64,000 bases of DNA, from the NCBI RefSeq assembly GCF_035920345.1, contig NZ_CP109149.1, positions 7,502,001-7,566,000 of the forward strand, in the 5' to 3' direction. The stretch's first letter is position 1, and the number at the start of each line of letters is the position of its first letter. The notes beneath the pieces are model-generated. The model had not been told where the DNA came from. It did not search any database and worked only from the letters and a program-made list of their open reading frames with translations. Positions 57,340-64,000 of the stretch are shown piece by piece. A program made the translations under genes and the position numbers. This DNA comes from Nocardia vinacea (lineage in GTDB: Bacteria; Actinomycetota; Actinomycetes; Mycobacteriales; Mycobacteriaceae).

Positions 57340-58374
57340 GTGCCCATCGCGACTCCGGAGGTCTACGCCGAGATGCTCGGTCGGGCCAAAGCGAACTCCT
57401 TTGCCTTCCCGGCCATCAACTGCACCTCCTCGGAAACCGTCAACGCGGCCATCAAGGGCTTCGCGGACGCGGGCAGCGATGGCATCATCCAGTTCTCCAC
57501 CGGCGGCGCGGAGTTCGGTTCGGGCCAGGGTGTGAAGGATATGGTCGTCGGCGCGGTCGCGCTGGCCGAATTCGCGCATGTGATCGCCGCGCGCTACGAC
57601 GTGACCATCGCGCTGCACACCGACCACTGCCCCAAGGACAAGCTGGACACCTTCGTGCGGCCGCTGATCGCCATCTCTCAGGAGCGGGTGAACGCGGGCA
57701 AGAACCCGCTGTTCCAGTCGCATATGTGGGACGGTTCGGCAATCCCGATCGACGAGAACCTGGAGATCGCCAAGGAGCTGCTCAAGGCGACCAACGCCGC
57801 GAACATCATCCTCGAGGTCGAGATCGGCGTCGTCGGCGGTGAAGAGGACGGTGTCGAGGCCGAGATCAACGAGAAGCTCTACACCTCCCCCGAGGACTTC
57901 CAGAAGACCATCGATGCGCTCGGCTCGGGCGAGAACGGCAAGTACCTGCTCGCCGCGACCTTCGGCAATGTGCACGGCGTGTACAAGCCGGGCAATGTGG
58001 TGCTCAAGCCCGAGGTGCTGGCCGAGGGGCAGCGCGTCGCGGCGGCCAAGCTGGGTCTGGCGGCGGACGCGCAGCCGTTCGATTTCGTCTTCCATGGCGG
58101 TTCGGGCTCGCTGAAGTCGGAGATCGAGGATTCGCTGCGCTTCGGTGTGGTGAAGATGAACGTCGACACCGACACCCAGTACGCGTTCACCCGGCCGGTC
58201 GCCGCGCACATGTTCACCAACTACGACGGTGTGCTCAAGATCGACGGCGAGGTCGGCAACAAGAAGGCCTACGATCCGCGCGGCTACCTGAAGAAGGCCG
58301 AATCGGCCATGGCGGCACGTGTCGTCGAGGCGTGCAATGATCTGAAGTCCGCGGGTCGCTCGATCAGCGCCTGA
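57340..58374 (+). CDS. fba: Class II fructose-bisphosphate aldolase
   Basis: The GTG at 57340 (GGAGG 8 bases upstream) gives 344 residues and the N-terminus VPIATPEVYAEMLGRAK, matching the mycobacterial enzyme. Catalytic and zinc-site segments are ALHTDHCPKDK, VEIGVVGGEEDGV, NVHGVYKPGN and FHGGSGS. It cleaves fructose-1,6-bisphosphate in glycolysis and works in reverse in gluconeogenesis. Single-gene transcript; corresponds to Rv0363c. Confidence 0.97.
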   Translation: MPIATPEVYAEMLGRAKANSFAFPAINCTSSETVNAAIKGFADAGSDGIIQFSTGGAEFGSGQGVKDMVVGAVALAEFAHVIAARYDVTIALHTDHCPKDKLDTFVRPLIAISQERVNAGKNPLFQSHMWDGSAIPIDENLEIAKELLKATNAANIILEVEIGVVGGEEDGVEAEINEKLYTSPEDFQKTIDALGSGENGKYLLAATFGNVHGVYKPGNVVLKPEVLAEGQRVAAAKLGLAADAQPFDFVFHGGSGSLKSEIEDSLRFGVVKMNVDTDTQYAFTRPVAAHMFTNYDGVLKIDGEVGNKKAYDPRGYLKKAESAMAARVVEACNDLKSAGRSISA

Positions 58375-58405
58375 CCCTATTTACCCTTCGGGGGGCATTG
58401 AGCAC

Positions 58406-59524
58406 ATGGTTCTGGATGTGCGCGTGCTCGGGCCCGTTCGACTGCTCGTCGGTGGTGAACCGGTGGCGGTCGGCGGGCCCAAGCCGCGAGCCTTGCTCGC
58501 CGCGCTGACCGTCAATCGACGGCGCGCGGTGGCTTCGGCTGCGCTGGCCGATATGGTCTGGAACGAGGATCCGCCCGATTCCTACGCCGCCAGCCTGCAG
58601 GTATTCGTCTCGAATATCCGTAAGGCCCTGCGTAATTCGGGTGTGGATCCGGCGCTGGTGTTGCGCACCGAATCATCCGGTTATCGACTCGAGATCCCGG
58701 AGGATGGCTGCGATCTCGGCCGCTTCGAGGCGGCCAGGGATGCGGGCGCGCGGGCCGCCGAGGTCGGTGACCATGTGGGCGCGTCGCAACTGTTCGGAAA
58801 TGCGTTGCGCGAGTGGAGCGGTCGGGCACTGGCCGATTTGGCCGGCTTGCAGTTCGCCGACGGTTTCGCCACCGCGATGGACGAGGAGCGGCTGCAGGCC
58901 GCCTCGGCTCGTATCGATGCCGAAATCGCCTGTGGCCGTGCGTCGTCGGTGATCGGCGAGTTGGTCTCGATGACCAATGAACATCCGCTGCGCGAACCGC
59001 TGTGGGGTCAGCTGATCACCGCGCTGTACCTATCCGGCCGACAGGCCGATGCGCTGGACGCGTGCCGTCGGGTGCGCACGGTGCTCGCGGACGAACTCGG
59101 TATCGATCCGGGCCCGGTCCTGGTCGATCTCGAACAGCGGGTGCTGCGGCAGGAACCGCTGAGCACGATGGAGCTCAAGCGCACCGAGCGGCTGGCCGCG
59201 GCGATGACCGAGACGGTCACCGAGATGCCGCGTGCGGTCCGCAGCGGTCAGCTGCGCATGCCGGACGGCCGGGTCATGGCGATCGCGCAGGGCGGCATGC
59301 GAATCGGCCGAATGACCGATAACGATCTTGTCCTCGACGATCCGAAGGCCAGTCGCTACCACGCGCATATCATGCCGAGCCGGGCCGGACTGCTGATCAA
59401 GGATCTGCATTCGGCCAACGGCGTGTACGTCAACGACGAGGCGATCGAGAGCGGCGCGCTGCTCGCCGACGGCGACAATATCCGCATCGGCGCAACGGTT
59501 CTGGTGTTCCAGGCCGTCCAGTAG
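58406..59524 (+). CDS. EmbR-like regulator: OmpR-type HTH, BTAD and FHA domains
   Basis: The 372-residue protein has an N-terminal winged helix (VRVLGPVRLLVGGEPVAVGG, the SARP/BTAD start) and a bacterial transcriptional activation domain of TPR helices. A C-terminal FHA domain (RIGRMTDNDLVLDDPKASRY, then DLHSANGVYVND) has the conserved Gly-Arg, Ser, His and Asn that bind phosphothreonine. This is the layout of EmbR, which Ser/Thr kinases activate to induce embCAB arabinosyltransferases. Here it is not next to emb genes. It follows fba by 31 bases and may be read from its promoter. Confidence 0.85.
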   Translation: MVLDVRVLGPVRLLVGGEPVAVGGPKPRALLAALTVNRRRAVASAALADMVWNEDPPDSYAASLQVFVSNIRKALRNSGVDPALVLRTESSGYRLEIPEDGCDLGRFEAARDAGARAAEVGDHVGASQLFGNALREWSGRALADLAGLQFADGFATAMDEERLQAASARIDAEIACGRASSVIGELVSMTNEHPLREPLWGQLITALYLSGRQADALDACRRVRTVLADELGIDPGPVLVDLEQRVLRQEPLSTMELKRTERLAAAMTETVTEMPRAVRSGQLRMPDGRVMAIAQGGMRIGRMTDNDLVLDDPKASRYHAHIMPSRAGLLIKDLHSANGVYVNDEAIESGALLADGDNIRIGATVLVFQAVQ

Positions 59525-59528
59525 TCGC

Positions 59529-59870
59529 TCAGTCGCAGGCGATGCCGTCCCCATCCGGATCGAGATACGGGTTATATCCGGGCTGACCGCGATAGAGCGG
59601 CAGCTTGCCCTCGGCCCGAACCTGATCGCAATCGGTGTAATACCTCGGCGACTCCTCCTCATTCGACTTCTCCGGCGGCGGCACATTAGACCCTTTCGGC
59701 CCCGGCCGATAGGACGGCACCGGAAGCGAACTATCGGGCCCGGCAACGAATTGGACGGAATCGGCGGCGGCGATCGGCGACGCGATCGCTATACCGCCGA
59801 TCACCAGACAGGCGGCGCCGAACGCGGGTACAGCGCGGCGATAGATCAGTGCAGCTTTCACATTCTCCAT
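59529..59870 (-). CDS. Secreted excalibur-domain protein
   Basis: The 113-residue protein has a signal peptide (cleavage near AAA, residue 36), a Pro/Ser-rich spacer and a C-terminal excalibur domain (YYTDCDQVRAEGKLPLYRGQ, ending DPDGDGIACD). The DxDxDGxxCD loop resembles a calcium-binding EF-hand, and the paired Cys should form a disulfide. Excalibur domains occur on actinobacterial surface proteins and nucleases. Function unknown. Confidence 0.85.
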   Translation of the reverse strand: MENVKAALIYRRAVPAFGAACLVIGGIAIASPIAAADSVQFVAGPDSSLPVPSYRPGPKGSNVPPPEKSNEEESPRYYTDCDQVRAEGKLPLYRGQPGYNPYLDPDGDGIACD

Positions 59871-59904
59871 CCTGCTCCGCTTTCCGCGCCGGTGTCAGTG
59901 CACT

Positions 59905-60219
59905 TTATTCGCAGGCGATTCCGTCGTTGTCGCGGTCCAGGTGGGCGGCGTATCCAGGGTCACCGCGGTGCAGCGGCGCCTTTCCGGCCCGGCGGACCTC
60001 GTCGCAGTTCTTGTAGTAGGGCGCCGGTTGGGTCTGCGGTGGTAGTGCCTGGGGCGGTTGTGCCTGGGGCGGCGGGTTGTTCGGCAAGTTCTGTTGCGGT
60101 TGGGTGGGCGGGCAGAACTGGGCGGAACCCGAGTTGCACAGCAGGTCGGTGAGCGGGTCGGCGGTGGCCGTCGGTGCCGCGAATGAGAACCACCGGAGGC
60201 CCTTTGCTCCCCCGGTGGA
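59905..60219 (-). pseudogene. Excalibur-domain protein with damaged N-terminus
   Basis: The C-terminal domain is intact (YYKNCDEVRRAGKAPLHRGD, ending DRDNDGIACE) and is preceded by a Pro/Gln-rich spacer and FAAPTATADP, which looks like the end of a signal peptide. No ATG, GTG or TTG occurs in this frame close upstream. The nearby GTGs (60226, 60230) are in the other two frames. A frameshift or deletion has probably destroyed the start, unless a very distant start is used. It is a tandem paralogue of the previous gene. Confidence 0.5.
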
Positions 60220-60471
60220 CGGCCACTCACCCCGACTCGAGTTGTCGTGTCGTGGACGGTAGCAGGGCGGTCGGGCTGCGGTCCCGAAAATGGAGTAGGA
60301 GTTTCCTGTTAATTCTGGATATCCGTGCGGCGCATGGGTGAATCGCTCGGTAAGTCGGACCGGGCGAAGAGGACAAAACGGGTAGGGTCGGGCGCTGGTG
60401 CACAGCATCGCGGAGAGCTTTGATGCGGCGTGACGGGTGTCCATTTTGCGCGAGATATCGAGGGGTTGCGG

Positions 60472-61926
60472 ATGACTCGGCGGTGGGTGGCGGTGTTCGG
60501 TGCGGTCGTATGTGCGGCCGGGACGTTGACGTGCGCGGCAGGAGCCGGTGCCACGCCGGAGGAGGCCGGGCCGGTGGCCGGGCCGTGTGTGACGGATCCG
60601 CCCGCGACACATGAGGGGCTGGTGCCAAAGACGCTCGACGTGCCGATTCCGTATCCGGTGATCACCGTGCTGCCGCCGGATCGGCCCGAACCCGCGCCGG
60701 TTCGGACGCAGATGCAGTTGCCGTCGGATCCCTGCACGAATCCGTGCCCTGATCTGACCGACTTACCGGCACTGCCACCGAGTCCGGCGAGCCAACTCGG
60801 TATTCCGGAAATTCTTTTGAGCCCCAAGCCTTTCCACTTCGCGATTCCGGGACCGGGACCGGATCCCGGTCAGGTGCCGCCGCCTCCGCCGCGGGTGGAT
60901 CCGTCGATCGAACCCGCTCCTTTGACTGCGGCTCGGCCGACGCCACGGGTCGGCGCGGTCACCGAGGTGGCCAAGCAGACCGGCGCGAGTTCGGTCAATC
61001 GGACCGATAAGCGCTGGCAGGTCGATGGCACCGATCTCGGCATCATGTGGGAGAGCGCGCCGGGGGAGATCGCGACCGCCTTCGGTGACACCATCGGACG
61101 CGGCTTCCACCCGCCGGGCGGAATGGGTTTGGATTGGCGCAGCAATGTGCTCGCATTCAGCACCGATCGCGATCTCACCGACGGCATGACCTACGACCGG
61201 ATGGTGACCGACGACCGCTGCCACGCGGCCGAGGTGCTCTCCAGCCGCAAACTCGACAATGTCGAGGTCACCACGATTCCGACCTCCGGATTCGCACTCG
61301 GTGAGCGGCAGTACCTGAGCTACATGTCGATTCGCACCTGGAACAGCATTCCGGGCACATTCTTCACCAATTACGGCGGCATCGCCTATTCCGATGATCA
61401 CGGTCAGACCTGGACCAAGGATCCCTATGCGCGTTGGGACAACATCTTCGGTCTCGCGAATTTCCAAGTGAGCGCGATGGTTCCGCAGGGCGACTACGTG
61501 TACATGTTCGGCACGCCCAATACCCGCCTCGGCTCGGTCGGCCTTGCGCGAGTGCCGAAGGATCAGCTCCTCAACACCACCGCCTACCAGTATTGGCGAG
61601 ACGGAAACTGGACTCCGGTAGGTGGATTCGGCTCCGCGAGCCCGATCGTCGACGCGCCCGTCGGTGAGTTGTCGGTGCGCTTCGACGCCTCCCGAAACGT
61701 ATGGCAGATGAGCTATTTGGATACGGCGAAAGCGGCACTGGTGGTCCGCGAAGCGAATTCACCACAAGGAGTGTGGTCCGATGGCGCACCGACGGTGACG
61801 GTGCGCGAATATCCGGAGCTCTACGGTGGATTCATCCACCCCTGGTCGTCGGGTTCGGACCTGTACTTCAATATTTCGACCTGGAGCGACTACAACGTCT
61901 ATCTCGTGCACACGACCATCGAATGA
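60472..61926 (+). CDS. Secreted DUF4185 (GH183-like endo-D-arabinanase) protein
   Basis: ATG 60472 is placed after GAGGGG and gives 484 residues with a signal peptide (MTRRWVAVFGAVVCAAG...GAG). A Pro-rich spacer of about 110 residues precedes a DUF4185 beta-propeller-like domain (DLGIMWESAPGEIATAFGDT, GGIAYSDDHGQTWTKD, GGFIHPWSSGSDLYFNIS). DUF4185 proteins were recently assigned to GH183, endo-D-arabinofuranases that cut the D-arabinan of mycobacterial arabinogalactan. The acidic residues in FGDT and SDDHGQ are candidates for the active site. Likely role: envelope arabinan turnover. Confidence 0.8.
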   Translation: MTRRWVAVFGAVVCAAGTLTCAAGAGATPEEAGPVAGPCVTDPPATHEGLVPKTLDVPIPYPVITVLPPDRPEPAPVRTQMQLPSDPCTNPCPDLTDLPALPPSPASQLGIPEILLSPKPFHFAIPGPGPDPGQVPPPPPRVDPSIEPAPLTAARPTPRVGAVTEVAKQTGASSVNRTDKRWQVDGTDLGIMWESAPGEIATAFGDTIGRGFHPPGGMGLDWRSNVLAFSTDRDLTDGMTYDRMVTDDRCHAAEVLSSRKLDNVEVTTIPTSGFALGERQYLSYMSIRTWNSIPGTFFTNYGGIAYSDDHGQTWTKDPYARWDNIFGLANFQVSAMVPQGDYVYMFGTPNTRLGSVGLARVPKDQLLNTTAYQYWRDGNWTPVGGFGSASPIVDAPVGELSVRFDASRNVWQMSYLDTAKAALVVREANSPQGVWSDGAPTVTVREYPELYGGFIHPWSSGSDLYFNISTWSDYNVYLVHTTIE

Positions 61927-61936
61927 GGTTGCGCCG

Positions 61937-63019
61937 CTAGGCGAAGCGAACCTCGGCGATGGCCCGGCCGAAGAGTTTGCGTCCCTCCGAGCTTCCCGCG
62001 AGCACAACGGTCGCGGTCCGTCGGTGCGGATCGAGCGATTTGATCTTCCCGCTGAATTCGACGGCGCTCGGCGCCTCGGCGGTCACCGGAACGAATCCGG
62101 CGAACCGCACGCTGAACTTTTCGATTGCCGTCGGATCACCGAGCCAGGAGGTCAGATAATCACCGGCCAGGCTCATGGTCAGCATGCCGTGCGCCACCAC
62201 GGTCGGCAGTCCGGCCAACTGGGCCGCGCGCTCGCTGAAATGAATCGGGTTGGGATCGCCGGAAACTCCCGCATAGTTGGCCAGATCACCGCGCGTCACC
62301 TGCGCGGTCTCGGCCGGGAGCTGATCGCCGACGGCTAGCCGGTCGAAGTCCGGGAGCGAGCGCACGGATGCGCTCCGCACCGCAGGCTGTCCGGGGGCCG
62401 GGGCATCCGCGGGCAAGGCGACCAGCGGGCCGCTGTTAGTCGCCGTGATATCACCGACGGTGACCGGGCGCGCGTGCATCATGATGTTCTCGACGGCGGC
62501 CGCGATATTCGGATCCACCTCGACACCGCGGCGCGCCACGATGGTGGTCGAACCCGATTGCACGATCTCGCCGTGCTGGTTGGTCAGCGAGAACGTCACC
62601 AGGATGAAGTCGTTGTCGCCGAACTGGCGAATCGAGTCGATCACGATCTCGGTGCTGAGCCGGTCGCCCGCCAGGATCGGGCGGGTGAGCTCGAAGACCT
62701 GGTCGGTCTGCAGGATCTGGGACAGGTCGTATTCGGTGAGTACGGAATCCAGCAGGGCCCTGGTCGCATTGATGCCGATGACCGAGGCGAAGGTCGGCGG
62801 CGCGACGATGCCGTCGTAGCCGAGTTCGCGCGCATCGGGTTCGGAATAATGCGCACCGTGCCGACTCTGCGTCGCGCGGGCGAACTCACGGACCTTCTCC
62901 CGGCCGACCGAATAGTGTTCGCGCACCCGGAACCGGCTTCCCGCCAGCGTGGCTGTCTGCTCGACCACTTCGACTTCCGGCTTTTCGATTGTCTGCTCCC
63001 TGACCATGATCCGGGCCAT
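61937..63019 (-). CDS. Fused (3R)-hydroxyacyl-ACP dehydratase HadA-HadB
   Basis: The 360-residue protein carries two hot-dog domains. Residues about 25-170 resemble HadA (REHYSVGREKVREFARATQ, GDRLSTEIVIDSIRQFG). Residues about 225-360 resemble HadB, with the hydratase-2 motif YAGVSGDPNPIHF (Asp255, His260) and VVAHGMLTMSLAGDYLTSW. In M. tuberculosis HadA and HadB are separate subunits of the FAS-II dehydratase that makes mycolic-acid precursors; here they are one chain. HadC is not adjacent. No clear ribosome site precedes ATG 63019. Regulation may use the GGTAAG/CTTACC sites upstream. Confidence 0.9.
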   Translation of the reverse strand: MARIMVREQTIEKPEVEVVEQTATLAGSRFRVREHYSVGREKVREFARATQSRHGAHYSEPDARELGYDGIVAPPTFASVIGINATRALLDSVLTEYDLSQILQTDQVFELTRPILAGDRLSTEIVIDSIRQFGDNDFILVTFSLTNQHGEIVQSGSTTIVARRGVEVDPNIAAAVENIMMHARPVTVGDITATNSGPLVALPADAPAPGQPAVRSASVRSLPDFDRLAVGDQLPAETAQVTRGDLANYAGVSGDPNPIHFSERAAQLAGLPTVVAHGMLTMSLAGDYLTSWLGDPTAIEKFSVRFAGFVPVTAEAPSAVEFSGKIKSLDPHRRTATVVLAGSSEGRKLFGRAIAEVRFA

Positions 63020-63045
63020 GCTACTGGCGAACCGGTCCGATGACC

Positions 63046-63085
63046 AGGTAAGTGTGACGTTCGCTACCGGTTAGAGGGCTTACCT
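63046..63085. promoter_or_regulatory. Possible operator upstream of hadAB
   Basis: AGGTAAG (63046-63052) and its complement CTTACCT (63079-63085) flank a near-palindromic CTACCGGTTAG (63064-63074). The half-sites equal those in the double operator at 5253-5282, suggesting the same or a related regulator. The site lies 27-66 bases before the hadAB ATG. Confidence 0.45.
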
Positions 63086-63123
63086 TTTGGATATGTCCTG
63101 CCGGATTCGGCGTCACCTTTCGG

Positions 63124-63996
63124 CTAGGGCGTCCCGGCGCTCGGCGGGTCGCAGACTTTCCAGCCGTCGGCGGTCTGCTCCAGATCGAAAGTCCGCGCCG
63201 AGCGCTTCGTCGGATCCGCGTCGGTGTACACGGTGGCCTGCGCGATCGCCGTCTTATCTGTGATCTTGATCGCATCGACGCTGGCCACCGCGGGAATGTT
63301 CTTGCGATCCATCGACAGCTGGTGCACGCCCGCGAACTGGTCCGCCGGAATGCCCTGATAGAAGTCGTGCAACTGTCCGCAGGTGGTATTGCGCAGCGCC
63401 GCGAGATCGCCGGATTTCAGCGCCTGGGTGTAATCGGTGATGGTGGCGCGCACCTTGGCCTCCGGGGAGTTGTCGCCCCGGCCCCCGATGAGCGCGACCG
63501 CGAGCCCGATCACCGCGATGAGCGCCACCGCGGCCGCGCCGATGAACAACCAGCGCTTCGAGCGCTCGGCCGGTGCCTCGGCGGCCCCCGGTTGCTGACC
63601 GGGCGGCGTGATCCGCTGCGGCTGGGCCATCGCCCGTGATCCGGTGACCGGCTGCGCGGGTCGAGTCTGCTGGGTGTCCGCGGGTGACGGGGCCGACGCG
63701 ACCTGCCGCGGCCGCGCTGGCCCCCGCGGTGCCGAGGGTGCGGTCTCCTCGACCCCCGGCCCACTCTGCGAAGGCCCTTGCGCCCCAGCCTGTTTCGGAC
63801 CGGCCGCCGGACGTGGTGTGCTCGGCGGCTTGGTGATCGGACCGGGCCGCGCCGCGGGCGGAACGACTCGGTCGGTACCGGGCTTGGTCCCGGCATCGGT
63901 CCGCATTCGCTCCGTGGCGTCCTTGTCGACCGGCTTATCGGCCGGCTTCTGAATCGGCAGTGCGACGGTTTGCTCAGCATCCAGCTTCGAAACCAC
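63124..63996 (-). CDS. Membrane protein with Pro-rich cytoplasmic N-terminus (Rv0361-like), start uncertain
   Basis: The visible 290 residues have a disordered N-terminus of about 145 residues rich in Pro, Ala, Gln and Thr. One membrane helix follows (WLFIGAAAVALIAVIGLAVAL), then a C-terminal extracytoplasmic domain of about 110 residues (AKVRATITDYTQALKSGDLA, CGQLHDFYQGIP) that looks like an NTF2-like or DUF4878-type fold. The GTG at 63996 is only four bases from the window edge, so the gene may start further right. Position near fba and dedA fits Rv0361. Function unknown. Confidence 0.7.
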   Translation of the reverse strand: MVSKLDAEQTVALPIQKPADKPVDKDATERMRTDAGTKPGTDRVVPPAARPGPITKPPSTPRPAAGPKQAGAQGPSQSGPGVEETAPSAPRGPARPRQVASAPSPADTQQTRPAQPVTGSRAMAQPQRITPPGQQPGAAEAPAERSKRWLFIGAAAVALIAVIGLAVALIGGRGDNSPEAKVRATITDYTQALKSGDLAALRNTTCGQLHDFYQGIPADQFAGVHQLSMDRKNIPAVASVDAIKITDKTAIAQATVYTDADPTKRSARTFDLEQTADGWKVCDPPSAGTP

Positions 63997-64000
63997 CGGC

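Overview
The window is chromosomal DNA of a high-GC, mycolic-acid-containing actinomycete, most likely Nocardia or a close relative. The evidence is the frequent GTG starts, the iniBAC cell-envelope-stress genes, the HspR-type heat-shock operon, a fused HadA-HadB dehydratase, a D-arabinan hydrolase-like protein, an F420-type oxidoreductase, and the many orthologues of Mycobacterium tuberculosis genes between about Rv0338c and Rv0385. No rRNA, tRNA, CRISPR array, prophage or transposase gene was seen.

Layout, left to right. (1) 1-5.3 kb: the end of a two-subunit acyl-CoA dehydrogenase operon, a strong convergent terminator, and a large membrane Fe-S oxidoreductase with a nine-copy Lys-rich tail and a double-palindrome operator upstream. 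(2) 5.3-10.3 kb: a secreted protein, an NRDE-type protein and two secreted S1 proteases. (3) 10.4-23.3 kb: an envelope-stress island. A leftward operon encodes a membrane-anchored Hsp70-like protein, an IniR-type ATPase/LuxR regulator and a second Hsp70-like membrane protein. It is divergent from rightward iniB (Gly/Ala repeat protein), iniA and iniC (dynamin-like GTPases). (4) 23.3-30.8 kb: accessory genes, namely a frameshifted remnant, an HhH DNA-repair-like protein, an orphan HTH protein, a Nudix hydrolase, a zinc dehydrogenase, a MarR/MFS divergent pair and an ADPS-like flavoprotein. (5) 30.8-35.4 kb: dnaK-grpE-dnaJ-hspR with HspR (HAIR) boxes and a SigH-like promoter. (6) 35.4-45.0 kb: two type II flavohaemoglobin-like genes, a stand-alone reductase, an LLM oxidoreductase, a quinone oxidoreductase and clpB (also HAIR plus SigH-like promoter). 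This region contains an inverted pair of unusual hairpin/tandem-repeat elements. (7) 45-54.4 kb: envelope proteins, an SDR, pyrE, a FabH-like synthase, a YhhN protein, a two-component system and a SpoU RNA methylase. (8) 54.4-64 kb: a GH76 protein, two DedA proteins, fructose-bisphosphate aldolase, an EmbR-like BTAD/FHA regulator, excalibur proteins, a DUF4185 (GH183-like) hydrolase, HadAB and a membrane protein cut by the window edge.

Functionally the window is dominated by envelope and protein-quality stress. The chaperone genes dnaK and clpB carry the same two control signals, and the Ini system pairs membrane-remodelling GTPases with a STAND-type sensor and two membrane-bound Hsp70-like ATPases. 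Compared with the gene order I recall for M. tuberculosis, the Rv0361-Rv0385 block appears inverted as a unit. The junction lies near the debris and repeat DNA at 35.4-37.6 kb.

All calls come from reading the sequence and translations; no database search was run. Start codons were chosen from Shine-Dalgarno spacing, family N-termini and overlaps, and are flagged where doubtful.
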